Shown here: in pieces, positions 23,610 through 35,700 of the stretch
How positions within the stretch are numbered: position 1 is the first letter of the stretch
Layout: each line of letters begins with the position of its first letter
Assembly (NCBI GenBank): GCA_964036155.1
Contig: OZ038423.1
Location: 56,187,249-56,251,248, forward strand
Source: Diploscapter coronatus
Taxonomy: Eukaryota; Nematoda; Chromadorea; Rhabditida; Rhabditidae
Direction of reading: 5' to 3'
DNA: 64,000 nt
Made by a program: the position numbers and the translations under genes
Notes under the pieces: generated by a model
Databases searched by the model: none
What the model saw: the letters and a program-made list of their open reading frames with translations, nothing else
Told to the model about the DNA's origin: nothing

Positions 23610-25662
23610 CTGATTTCTTTATATCTATATTAGTTGAAGTAGTTTGTTTTGATCCAGGCGTTTCAAATTACTTAAAATGTAATAAATTTGAGCAAAAGTG
23701 TCAAGTCTGAGATTTTTACAGAAATAAATTAAAAAAATGTCGTATACTGGGTATGGAACTTCATTCCCATTCATGAATAAAGTCGAAAAGATAAATAAGA
23801 GATCGATGAAAGTAACGAATCGACTGAAGAGTGCAGCTTTCACTTAGTTTCGACGGCCCAATTGTTTTTTATCTCCTCACATTTTACACTGCAAACCTCG
23901 GATCCTGCGAGTTATTTAAAACATTTTTGCTGACTTCTGTTCCAATGATGCGTTCAACTTTTCGAACAGCAAATGTTAATTTCGATTTTGTTCTATAGGC
24001 AGACATATGAAGAATTTCAGTCAAAATGGGAAAAAAATTACAGGAGGGGGTCCGCAAAGCAAAATTTTTATTAGAAAATGAATACATAGGGGGAGTCTAA
24101 AACAAGCTTTCAGCGGAACACTTTGGCTTGAGAGGGATCCGCACATGGGATCTCGCTTAAGCCTTGCTCAGACCTGTTAACGACACTTTACTTTTCCGAG
24201 AAAAAAACCGATATACTCATCGATAACAAATGAAAATCATTTTCAAAATGATTATCTCCATCGTTTATATTCAATGTTTTTTATTTATTTATTTTTTGTG
24301 ACTTTTTGAGCGTCGTCTTTTTAATTCTGCATGTAGGATGATCATTAGATCATATTATTAAAATAGACCATGTTTTATTGTAATGTTTCATGTCAATCCT
24401 AGCTATATTCTCTTCATATATGTATGCGGAAATTTCATCAAATATTTTATTCAGCTATGAAATACATGGAAAAGGGTGTAATTTTTATCATGCACTGAAA
24501 CAGATTTTTCACTTACACATTCTTTGATAACATGAAAATTTGAAGGGTTTAAAAAAAAAAGATTTTAAAGGTCGAAAATTACCTATTTCTACTCACGCAA
24601 ATGCTAACAATTATGACTGCCCCCGTAACGATAATTGCAACGATGATTATGACGAAGCATTTGTTGTTCATTCGATGACAACATTTCTCCCGAGGAGGTT
24701 TGCCGGAGGGTGGCATCGAATAGACGATCCCTGAAATTTAGAATTTGATGGGGTGAGTTTCCGATAATTTGAAATTATTTAAGGTACATATTTTTAACGA
24801 ATTGTTATGTTTTGATACAAATGTAATATTATTTCATAAATATTGTTTGGTGTAAGTTTCAGCCAATGATGAGAAAAATCTTCAAACTGAAAATTGAGAT
24901 AAGATAATATACCGAAATTATATCCATCAAAAATTCAAACTCTTATCAAGTCAGAATGAAATTATATGATTATCAGAAAATATTCCTTTTTAAGGCAATC
25001 TGAAAAAACGCATGACGTAATGACACGAGATATAGAAAAATGGTGTGAAGAAAGTCACTTTAACTAAGCATCCCCTACTTTATGTTTCCTTTCCTCGCGC
25101 CATAACTCCATGAGGTTTTCAAGCAACTGTTTTTACACTCAATAATCTTACTTGACGGCACTCCGTTCTGGACGCATTGCTGCGCGTCAGGCAGAATGTA
25201 AACTTGACGGCCTTGTTGAATAGCACTACCGCCTTGTAGTGGCTCGTTTGAAATTGGTAGTGATTGGGGATCCAAAGTTGAAGGAGTCGGTGCGGAATGA
25301 CCGCTGTAGATTGTTGGATTCTAAAATGGCTATTTTCAATCCCATTAAAGTTCAGGAAATCGAATATTTCTGATCTAATCTCCTTCTGCTTAGATACTTT
25401 CAAATTTATATTTAGGAAACTCAAATTTTCATACGAACGAAGGGACTATCAATATAGCAAGTTTATTGGCTTTTAAATATAACTTTTAAAACCTAATAAA
25501 TTCTATCGTATAAAATGATGATATTATGCTTACGTGATTTGAAGTTTCTGGAGCCTGAGAAATCGAGGCTAAAGCGGTCGATGCATTGTGGAGATTTTCG
25601 TACTCATGGGGGCGAGTTTTTGAGGATTCCAGTGTAGAAGAATATGCTGGTGGCGGCTCCAT
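22395..25662 (-). CDS. type II membrane protein with tandem-exon Gly-rich ectodomain (unrecognised family)
   Basis: Not recognised. Exons in gene order: 25662-25534, 25320-25152, 24730-24597, 23609-23537, 23491-23405, 23359-23273, 23227-23147, 23105-23040, 22997-22932, 22890-22825, 22783-22718, 22676-22611, 22569-22504, 22462-22395 (TAA). Phases join throughout: 407 codons plus stop. Residues 1-123 are polar and Ser/Pro-rich, with PPAY at 4-7 (WW-ligand type), YENL at 21-24 (YxxPhi type) and a Cys pair at 116-117 next to a basic stretch. Residues 124-144 form one hydrophobic helix (FVIIIVAIIVTGAVIIVSIC); basic residues before it predict N-in topology. The rest is an ectodomain of repeats close to DVPDVHGKEGGGGNLDDG, one per exon. 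The start ATG is the first in its exon, 24 nt after an acceptor-like CACTTTAG, so trans-splicing is possible. The least certain junction is 24597/23609. Confidence 0.75.
24530..24985 (-). repeat. duplicated ~450-bp block, copy B
   Basis: Partner of 21872-22330. It contains the functional transmembrane exon (24597-24730) of the minus-strand membrane-protein gene, with intact acceptor AAATTTCAG and donor GTGAGT. Similarity continues for about 250 bp into the upstream intron. Confidence 0.8.
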
Positions 25663-26562
25663 TTTATGAGTTCTTTCAATTTGAATCTAAAGTGGTGCAA
25701 TTTCAATGAATATCGGACTAATTTAGATTGAATAGTTGAAGTAGAAGTTGAAAAACTTGTGGAAAGATGATAAGTCAGTTAAATAATTCTTTTGAGCTTG
25801 GAAAATTATATTTACACACAAAGATGCTTTTCATAAAATACAGGAGAATGTTGAGAACTTTTATGATTTGGATAGGATTCAAAAGTATCAATAATACTGA
25901 GAAGTTTCGATCTGTCGCTCAGTTACGTGTTTACGAAAGATTCAAGTAAAATCAATAAATTCCAAAAGTTTTATTAGATTTACCCAGTGTGGTTGGCCGG
26001 GCTTTTCATATGACAGGCACTTTTCTTATCAGTAACCATTTCGCTGAGCTTTCTTTTCCAATTCTTATCAGTGAAGATTACTCATGCGAGAAACTTTCTG
26101 CTATTTGATCAACATAAAATTTGCGTTTTTGCAAAATGATCATTGATTTGAGAGATCGATATTAACCTCTTAGCAAACTTCGACCATATCTTGATTCATG
26201 AATAGTTTGTTGAAATTTACCTAAAATTTCTTTCGTTTTTTCACCATAATTTTTTCATATTTATTCCAGGCTAATTTTTAAGACCAAAGCGAAAACAAGA
26301 ACAAAATTTTGTGATGCTTCAACTCTAATCCCATTTTGTACTAACTTGAGTCCACCTGAAATTCAGGTTGATTTCCCTAAACATTTTTTAAGTTAAAATT
26401 TGTATATTTCGGACAGTTTTCTAGTCCTATCCTAAAAACGTGAGAAAACATTCGGTCGGATCTTCCTATGCTCTATGGGCGTGCCAGGTTTTGTGCATCT
26501 GCCTCTTGGCTCAATTTCCTTTTATTGAGGGTGGGGAATTTTTCATTCAGTTCTATTTCCTT

Positions 26563-26695
26563 CAGTCTTGGGACTTTTCCACTGCAAATATCCCTTACAC
26601 GATGAATTATCTCAATCAGCTTTGCAATTACTATCCTTAATTAATGGACGAGAGATGAGACTTAGAACTTTTGCGATGGAAAAGTTCCAAGTCTG
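26563..26695 (+). mobile_element. hAT-like MITE, copy 3
   Basis: A 133-bp element whose ends read CAGTCTTGGGACTTTTCC and GGAAAAGTTCCAAGTCTG. It is flanked by near-identical 8-bp repeats ATTTCCTT (26555-26562) and ATTTCTTT (26696-26703). This is the best-preserved member of the three copies. Confidence 0.8.
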
Positions 26696-26756
26696 ATTTC
26701 TTTGTGATTTTCTAGTCTCAACAGAAAGATATTTTAGAGCCGTTTATGGCAACCTG

Positions 26757-26928
26757 TAAATGACGTAATGACAGAAACGCTTTTTAGTACATATTTGACG
26801 AAACGTAAAAATGACTGAACGCGCAATAGAAATTGGCAGGATTTGTGCAGAAAGAGGAAGCGTTTCATCAGATATTAAAAAACGTTTCGTCATTTCACGT
26901 TACGCCATTTATAAACTGCCGCTGTTTA
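26757..26928. mobile_element. second MITE family (TGACGAAAYG type), copy 1
   Basis: The left part carries TGACGTAATGAC and GACGAAACGT. The right part carries the inverted ACGTTTCGTCATTTCACGTTACGCC. It is similar in content to 54926-55088. Sub-terminal repeats are multiple and imperfect, so exact ends are uncertain. Confidence 0.55.
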
Positions 26929-28868
26929 TTTATTCTTTAGAAAAATATTTTGTGTGTAGAAAAATCCATAAAACCTTAGCTTTCAGAGAGTAAAGTATTC
27001 TAGGATTTTTAAGAGAGCTATAGAGAAAAGTAAAGGCCCAAGAAACATACCAGATGATTGATGAAGTTGCAAGAACATGACGTTTAGGAAAAATGAAAAT
27101 TGCAATTATGCTAAATTTGTTTACAAATAAATTTTGGTAATGATTCTTTAAAGAAAAAGAATCTGAAAAATGAGTGAATTTCATTTTATGTTTCAAGTTT
27201 GACTTTTGAATTTCATTAAATAATTCAGTTGGGTAAAAAATGTCTCTTTTTTATGAAATTCTTTCATCATCATTTTTTCAACGAAAAAGCGCTAGACTAG
27301 CGATTTTCCAAAATACATATTTCATTGAATGATGAAAAATCTCTAAGAATGAGAAAAACCCTGAAAAAGGGGGGTCTTTTGATGTCGATCCCCTTATAAG
27401 TGCACATCTCCACCCTTCCGCACTCGGTCGTTTGAGAGGAGGAATAGAGGATATCGCTTTTCCTCAGCCTTCGCCTTTAGATTCTATTAGCAGGTTAGCC
27501 AGCACTCACAGCACTCGCTCGCCGACAGGCCAACAGAGCGCAGTTATTCATTAGTCGATTCCCAAACGAGGAAACAGGCTCTCAAACATTTGCGTCACCA
27601 ATTTGCATTGCTAATCACTATGAAAGAAGGAGGGTTGAAAACGGCTCCTTGTAAAAATAACCAACATTTCATCTTTCACGAGTGCTTCATATAAATAATG
27701 CAGCCAGGGGATGTGTTGGTGGGTTGAAATTTTACGACCCGAACCCAACTTGATTCGACTCCATTCAACCAGAACTCGATCCGGCGAGTTGGACCCGAAT
27801 TAACATCTCTGAATGCAGCTATTTTAAAAATTTTGGTAGTGATTTTTTAATATTAATTTTGTAGAAGAGAATTGGAACAACGCCATATTTGAATATGACA
27901 GAAAGCTGGTGATCTTCATGACTTCATCTGGTTATAGAAAGACGTAATGTTTGAAGTCGAAGATTTAGATGTAAAAGTAAAATGATGAGAAAGTAATGCA
28001 ATTAAATTTTTGGAAGCAAAGTAATTGCAGCTAATATTGAATAACTCTGAATTAAGTTCTTGAAACTCGGTAGAGGACGGGTCGAAAGTTGCATTCGTTG
28101 TTGACGATTAATTAATGTGGTGTCTATTAATGATCGAAATTTGAGATTATCGAGTTAGATTTGTTCCGTTCTACTGGGAATCATGGCGTTTCTGAAATGA
28201 GAGATTTGTTTCTATGCAGTTTCGCTGTATTCAGTCGAGTTTTGCTTGTCTCTGCTACCAATCGGTTCGTCTTTGTCCTTATCTTTTCTGGGATATTCTT
28301 TTCTAATTTACGGTCAAATTAGAAGTGTCATCCATAATTGACTCGGTAACTAGTAAAATAGTACCATTATAAGATGGAATAAACACTAGGTTTTGATTTA
28401 TACTATAAAAGTCAAGGAGAGTAGCATTTTTAAGCTATTAGAACATTTTACCTAAAGAATATCACTTTATTTTTATTGTCTTTATTCATCTATCCGCAGA
28501 CGCTTTGACGCAGCATCGAATGATGATTATAGACAGCCACGGTGCAATCATGGAGTAGGCAATTATTTGTAATGTCAAACGAATTGCTAAATTACGAGTA
28601 TCAACGATGAAGATCAACCTTTTCATAACAATATGGTCAAAGATATGACTTCATTGCATTGATTTAACGCTGATGAATGGTACTGGCACTGGTGATAATT
28701 GGTCATACTATTGTCACGAAAATATAAAGCTTGAAAGTTTCTGGACTCATTACCAATTTGCAGATAACAAAGAAATACACCCGATTAGAAGACTATTCTA
28801 GCATTTTTATATTTCAGATGCTGATTGTGATCATTGTCTTCAAAAAATCGATTTCTCCTTTGACGTAC

Positions 28869-28966
28869 TAAATTTGGTATCGTTCCACTGCGGGTGGACG
28901 CCGAGACGCACTTCATCTTGTCGTACCCGTAGCAGTGGTTTTCCCCGTGTGAATAATCATCTTTCT
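28869..28966 (-). CDS. possible single exon of an unidentified minus-strand gene
   Basis: A 98-nt GC-rich stretch lies between an acceptor (ATTTTTAG) and a donor (GTACGT). It reads 32 residues in one open frame with two Cys (HGENHCYGYDKMKC) and GC-rich third positions like the known exons here. A nearby minus-strand segment at about 29115-29195 can encode a hydrophobic helix (CEIYLLIIIISMHIVVLLLL), so a second small membrane protein is conceivable. However, the plus strand is also open across this exon after a good TATTTCAG at 28817-28828, and I could not join the pieces in phase. Low confidence. Confidence 0.25.
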
Positions 28967-29655
28967 CTAAAAATTATCCACATAAAGTGAAACAACTAAT
29001 CTAGGTACTATTCAATAAGACCAGAGAGTACTTTTCTCCCGAAATCTCTTTATCCTTTGGGAGGTAAGTATTCTCAACAAAAAATGATGTTTGGAGGCTT
29101 TTCTCAAATTGGTCTGACACTGTCGAACCTGTCTAGTAACAACAGAACTACTATGTGCATCGATATTATGATGATCAATAGATAAATCTCGCAGCCTCTG
29201 AAGCAAGACGCGTTCGTCATCGCGCCGGGATTGGAAGTGAAAAGTATTCCAAAATTGCAATAATTTCATGACAATTCAAATTTACTTGATCAGATTTTCC
29301 AATTTTTTCTAATTTTATTTTTCGTCAATCTCAGACTCGCCACCTACATTAGGTCTCTCAAAAATAATCGAAGTCCTCCATTCTATTCATAGGCAAAAAC
29401 CTTTATTCCAAACAAGTCAACCGATCATTTTTCTATGGTCACTAGAATCTTAATTCATATCATTAGAATGTCTGGGATTTGATTTTGGATTTACAGAGTT
29501 GAAAAGAAATAAAATTTCAATTTAACGACCTTATTAAAAATAGCAATAAATTTTCTTATTACATCATGAATTCTATCTTGAAAAATTTGAATGATTTTCA
29601 AAATTAAAAAAAATCGGATCGACTTACTTCCCTACTTGGATTGAATTTTCTTTTT

Positions 29656-29735
29656 GAATTTCTAGCTCAGTGGATAGAGTGCTTGATTTGCAACTTGGTG
29701 ACAGCCTTTGACTACATGCCTAGCGGAGGACTCTA
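29656..29735 (+). pseudogene. degenerate tRNA-like sequence
   Basis: A good A-box core (TAGCTCAGTGGATAGAG) is followed by an anticodon-arm-like stretch around TTTGCAA. The B-box region (CCTTTGACTACATGCC) has decayed from GGTTCGANTCC, and the acceptor stem is not convincing. A tRNA pseudogene or the head of a tRNA-derived SINE is inferred. Confidence 0.4.
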
Positions 29736-30107
29736 AATCAGCGCTGATTAAAGGTGACATTCACTCTATCTTCATAAATCCCAACACGCTTACACTTTGC
29801 AAAGCCTAATAAGCCCATAAATCTCGGGATAAACCTGAATCTATAGTCCAATGTGTTCAAATGTAACGTGCGAAATGTCTGGGACAATAATTTGTTAAAT
29901 ATTTTCCTTTCAAATTTTGATATACCCTAAATTTGTGGAAATTCTTCTCTCTTAAGCCCGGATTTTGGGTGTTGAATTTTGCTCGATAGCTATTTCTTCG
30001 AACTAGACCCTATCCAGGAAGGGCCTTAAGTTTTGATCGTTTTAATGAAAATGTTCTGATATCATTCTATGAACTTGCCTATTTTCCGAAATAATTATTA
30101 AAAATAA

Positions 30108-30108
<1 letters not shown>

Positions 30109-30143
<35 letters not shown>
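30109..30143 (+). repeat. (TG)n microsatellite
   Basis: About 17 TG units with one interruption near the left end. It lies upstream of the RIM-BP gene. Confidence 0.95.
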
Positions 30144-30145
<2 letters not shown>

Positions 30146-32399
30146 CTGAATAAACTGCGAGGCTACGTTTTCTAATTCTGCACTTTGGCTTATTTATCCA
30201 TGATGATTTTTTGCGCGCAGTCTCCTGAATATAACAAACGGGATAATAATATCCGAGAGGAGGTGAGTGGGAGGGAGTGCATGAGAATTGTATGAGTTGT
30301 TGCAGTTTTTTTCTCGTATCTATTTTTTTTATTTTTCTAACTGTTTCGTTTATTCAATTTCAGTACTATTTTTCCGCTTTCTAATTGTTTAGATCTCCAT
30401 CATTTGCATACTATTTCCTATTCGTTTATACTCGAACCCCCCGCTTTAGAAGGGAGGAGAAGAAAGGACTAGCTTCTCACAACATCCCAAACGGACCACC
30501 CCATCTACTCTATTTTCTTTCTCTATAACCTATGCTATTTCCTCCTCCTCTAGCTTCTTTTTACTTTGCAATGTTCTTGCGCTCTTTCGGCTCTTCTCTT
30601 GCAATCTAATGGATTCCTCCATAAGTGAGTGAGTAGTGCATTTTCTTTAGTGCCTCCTCTCCCCCCAATTATAACCCTGCGGCACATTTGCGAGCCGCCG
30701 GACCACGCCCACAATTTGTGCCAAATGCTTTTGCCCTGAAAAGGGAAGAGGGGGGAATCGATGGAGAGAAGTGAGGCAACGGGATTAGAGATAAGGAAGC
30801 AGAAAAAGTGCTAGAGATAAAAGGGAAAGAATAGAGAAAAATAGAAGAAATCGGGGTTAGAGATATACGAAAGAAGTAAAGAAAGCGGGGAAAACCGGGA
30901 AAAAACGCCCCAACGACTACATAGAAGACGGAATATGGGAAGGGAAAGGGGAAAAGAGCCAGAGCTATGCTTCAAAATGGAGGTTCTTGCTTCTCGCGAC
31001 CCCACTATTTCTCACTCTCCTTTTTCTTTCTATAGCCTGTTACATTTCCACTTTTCCTTCTTTCTCTGATCACTCTCCTTGAAGCACTCTCGCTTCACGG
31101 CCCGGGGTCGAGAGACACATCCATGAAGGGAATCGCGAGAAGAGGGATGCAGAGAAACGACGAGAAATCGAGCGATTGATAGAGAGCGAAAGAGTTAGAG
31201 AGAGAGAGGATGAGAGAGCACGACAATAATAGAGGCGGGAAAGAGGTAGATGCCCCCTACGGCATCCCGCGCTCACCCACTGCGAGAGAGACGAAAGCGG
31301 AGAGGGCAAAAGAGCTTCACCGAATAAGACGGCGACGGCTCCAGGATCGGCTGGCATCATGTTATTTTTCTTTAATTTTTGTTTATTTTTAGATTTTATC
31401 AATCATATTCTCATCAAGCTGATAAAAATGGAATTTTCATCATAATTTTGAATCAATTTTTAGTATTGTTTGTTTAGATTGATGATAGCATCATTGATGA
31501 TGAACCTGAACTTTGTGCTAATTTTAAATGTCTCTCGATTGTTCTTCGCTTTGGCAACACTCTTCCAATTCCCACGCCCATTCTATGCTTCACGCATTAT
31601 CGACTTTTTCCGACTAATTCGCGCACTCTTTGCTGCTTTCTTGCAGAAGTAGTCGTCGAATAGAGCAATTCCCAGCGTAGAGCAGCCACAATCGAACATT
31701 TTACGTTTCGTCCGGAAAACTAGAAACAATCACTTTCCAAATAAAAAAATCAATGATATGATAAAAGTGTTAGGAATCTTAACTAAATGACGATGATGCG
31801 TGGCATTAGATAAATTCCTGATTGGTCATAGAATATTTTTATACCTGCAAATTGTGCAGCTAATTTGATGAAACATTTACAGCATCAAAAATTTGACTCG
31901 AAAAAGGGAAGCGGAATCATTTTTGGTTATGTCAGGGATTTCGGAATAATTCACTAGCTCGCCCCCTTTTCAGTTCGATTCGAACATGCTCAGTCCTAAC
32001 TCACACTTCCATCATCGTTCTGGTGGACTTTGATGATGAAAAGATTCGGAATCTAGCAATGGGAATGGAATTTTTATCCCCTCAATTCAAGAGATTAGGA
32101 TTAACCCTAAGTCAGATGCACTTTAACCCATAATTATTCCTCAAATACCTAATCTGAATTGTGCTTAAGATAGAGAGAGGATAATGTTATTTCGCAACAC
32201 AACGATGAAATACCTGTAATTTTCGATTTCATGCCGCAAAATACCATAATTGCTGGGCTAAATATCCGCGTAATGCACTTCTCTCACAAGTTGTGACTCA
32301 AGATTTTACGATTTCCAACTTTGAATCCTCAGTTTTAATTCTCGAAATCGTGATGCCTTAAATTCGTTTCTTTTAGATTTAATCTTCTTTTCAGGAATA

Positions 32400-32780
32400 G
32401 CCTGATGACGATCCTACCTGTCATTCGCATTGTAGTCTTCTAGCGTTGTCCCATCCTATTCCTCGGCAATTTTTCGTACCATCTTCATCTCGAGTTTCAC
32501 CATACGTCGATCGCCCCGTCTGTCGTCGCTCGCGTCGTGTCGCGGATTGACTTTCAAAAACACCGATTCATTTCTGGTTGAGTCCGTAATCTTACTCCGA
32601 CACGAAATCCGGCTGGCTAGGCTCACCGTAGACAGACTAATTGGGTCCCTCGGCGCTCGGCCGGTGGGCGCGTGGGTGGGGCGACAACAACGGACGGCCG
32701 CCCAGTCTATCGACAAACAAGAACTTTTCGCCAACGCACCAAATTGATCGACCCATTCATTCCCATTCTACCGCCCGAGT
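32400..32780 (+). promoter_or_regulatory. GC-rich leader of RIM-BP (probable 5' UTR)
   Basis: Composition rises sharply just before the RIM-BP ATG at 32781, which fits transcribed leader sequence. An upstream ATG frame at 32547-32747 and a stop in the RIM-BP frame shortly before 32781 argue that 32781 is the first usable ATG of this exon. An upstream spliced exon cannot be excluded. Confidence 0.35.
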
Positions 32781-35700
32781 ATGTCCCATTTCGTCCCAAA
32801 CTCCGCCATTCTTCCCGCTAGCCGATATTCGTCGACCTACAACGCCGCCAGCTACTCAAGCCCCACCGTCCCACTTCTACTCACTGACCCATCCGCTACC
32901 GCATATTCTGGTACTCTGCCATCGACATCGGGCCTGATAGATCCAATTCTAATGGCGCCATCCCAGTCAAACGCCTACCCCTCGACCTCAGCAGGACCTT
33001 CGAGCGCTCCAGCAGCCAACGCAACAACGGCCTACCCGCCAGCTACAGACTCGCTGCTTCTAACGCTACGAGCCCGACCTCAGTCGAGAGTATTCCGAGC
33101 TCTGTTCCAATACTTACCCCTGAGAGACTCCCCAAACGAAAATCCACAGCTCGAGTTAAGTCTAAATCCGGGAGACATCATTCTGGTCAAGGGTGAGATG
33201 GACTCAGATGGATTTTACCGAGGCGAAACCTTGGATGGCAAGACAGGACTCGTACCGTCGAATTACGTAGAAAGGTGAGAAAATTTGTCTTTCTTCGATA
33301 AATATCATGTTAAACGTTCCATCAAATTGATATTACCAGTTTGAAATCGATTTTTTGAAACAGTCATTGTATTGCTAAGCAAATACACTATCTCTTAAAT
33401 TTGCTAAATTTAGAGTAAATTGAAGCGTATTTCAATAATACTGGTTCACATAAGTGATGTAGTAATTTTTATTTTCGTGTCTAAATTGGTATTTGGAGAT
33501 TTCTACATGATCTTGTAGGCCCTGAGAGGATTAATTCAAGCTGATTATCATTTTTAGAGATAAGATTAAGCCCGCCAAAGCACTTTCTGAATAGAGAATA
33601 TTGAATGTCGAAATTATAGCAAGGGGATTTTGAGGAAGCCTAGGTTTTCATCTCAATTATGTGTTTCTCGTGGAGCCTCTAATTTTCGCGCACTATTTTC
33701 CCATTATTCCTTATAAACTGCCGTAGGCGATATTCGCTGTCTCTAAATTTTCCGTACTATTTCTTGGATTTTTCTCCGAACTCTCTCATTTTCACATGGT
33801 ATTTCGTGTGATCGGTTTCATTTTTTCATTCGTGCGCGCTCCTTTTCACGACCAATCATCATTTCTTATTTATGAATATGAAAATACGAAAATAGTCAGC
33901 CGCCGCTTTCTCTATTCCAAAACGTCTAACTCTGCCAGCTTTAAGCCCAAAAATTGGCTATTGAAACAGACAATGAAAATTTCTATCATCCATATTTAAG
34001 GATAGGAAAAGACGGCTAAGATAATTTTTATCTAAAGTATTTTTAGAAAATAGAAAATGATGAAATTACGATTTTAAAAGTTCGAAAATTGATCGATTCT
34101 CCTGAATTTTTAAAGATTATTGACAGGAACTGAATAATTGAAGGCTGATTTTGAAGAAAGATATATGATCCCCGAGAAAGTTATTTCAACAGTTTTTGAA
34201 ATTGATTATCTTTAATTTGCACGAAATACATTTTTGGCATAGATGATGGTGTTTTTAGATCATTCAATTCGTTTTTTGAGTCATCGTCCTAACCCTATTT
34301 CTATTTCATGTATGGAGAATTGCAAGAGCTCTTCTTTTCTTGTTTAGCAAAATAGTCGAATCTCCGACCTCCCATTGGGAAAAAGTCTATCTTCGCGTCA
34401 TTTTAATTCTTTATACGAACCCGCTAACTTACCACGGCGCTATGCTGATGCCGAGTCAAGGATCAATCTCCTTTCTTATTCTCTCTCGCAACTTGAACAC
34501 CCTCAGGACTGGAGAAATAGCATGGCTATTGAAGAGAGAGAAGGGAAAACTTTTTAACTTTTCATCCTCCCTCACATAGACATTCCGTGAAGGCAAGGAG
34601 CTCGAGGATATAGCCTCGAGGGATTTTTGAAGGATAAAGGAGAACGAGAGAAATTTAGAGAGCAAAGAGAAAGCAGAAAGATTGTAGGACAAGTCGGAAT
34701 AAAACAAGTGCAAAAAGTCGAGGAAACGCGCGCTCAAACGACGAGGGAAATAAATTTACTCTCAACAACCAACAAAGAAATGGTTATATAGCCGAGTTGA
34801 TAGGGGTATTAAAAGAATGCTGGCAAAGTTGACCTTTTAATGGAGATTAGCCTTTATTTATCAGAAAATAATGCATATTTTGTATTGACAAGAGTTTGGT
34901 ATTGAAGACTTTCATTTTACATTGAGAAATTAGTGGGATTTTAATGAAAGTCAACTTTAATTCGACGTAAACGACGATGATATTATTTCAGAGTACCAGA
35001 TTCGGTGCTTCTAGCCAATGCACGTGCTCCATCACCGTCGTTTCCACTTCGGGTGCCACCACATCTAAACGCAATTCAGGTAAATCATTTTAATTTTATA
35101 TGTTTATCGACAGTTCGATGTACGTCATCTATTTTGCAAATAATCTTCCTCCACTTATTTTGAAATACGCAATTTTAATTTTGATTATTTTATCATGAGG
35201 CAGGTCGATAAGGACTCGTTCATACTTTAGTTGCAATGCAACTTGCAATTTGCAACTCGCTTGAAATAGCATGAGAAATCAGGAGAGCACAAAAATGGTG
35301 CAATCGCGCTCTCTTCACTTCCCATGCTATTTCAAGCGAGTTGCAAATTGCAAGTTGCATTGCAACTAAAGTATGAACGCGCCCTAACAAAGCAATCATC
35401 ATATTATTTTATGAAAGATAATGAGTTTCCAGATTTTAAAATTTCAGCACGACTTCTCTTCCCCGGACAATTCCGTGTTTCCGGATTCTGTCTGTCCCTA
35501 TCCACCAGCCGACGTCACGAAGGTTACCGTTCAGGAAATCAAGAACAACGATATACCGAGAGGTTGGTCCACTTTATTCAATTTATTATTATTTTTTTCT
35601 ATTTTTTATTTTCTTCATTTTATGAATATTTATTTATACTGTAGCTACGTAGTAATTGCTATAAATTACTGCTAGATTACTTGCAATTATACTGGGCGTA

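Larger units (their letters stand above)
25663..32780. other. 7-kb region without a confident gene
   Basis: Lies between the 5' ends of two divergent genes, so it should hold promoters for both. Supported content: two MITEs (26563-26695, 26757-26928), coding-like patches at about 28869-29269, a tRNA-like fragment (29656-29735), a GT microsatellite (30109-30143) and skewed purine/pyrimidine tracts at about 30300-31200. Upstream exons of RIM-BP could also be hidden here, but I could not identify any. Confidence 0.55.

Noticed and set aside
23625..24087. Minus-strand frames in the intron between the transmembrane exon and the repeat array, one with a signal-peptide-like start
   Set aside because: There is no ATG for the hydrophobic frame and no splice sites with compatible phase. 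The direct junction 24597/23609 already joins in phase 0.
24540..24734. Plus-strand frame ending NDDYDEAFVVH...RFAGGWHRIDDP, with a similar frame in the other copy, resembling a small secreted peptide with a dibasic site
   Set aside because: Both frames are open only because they are antisense to the transmembrane exon. The minus strand gives a clear membrane helix and matching splice phases.
31070..31402. Overlapping open frames on both strands (about 60 and 110 codons)
   Set aside because: The sequence is a purine-skewed low-complexity tract. No splice sites are suitably placed and there is no recognisable protein.
32456..32937. Alternative frames over the RIM-BP leader and first exon
   Set aside because: They overlap the RIM-BP reading frame, which is supported by the SH3 domain and in-phase splicing.
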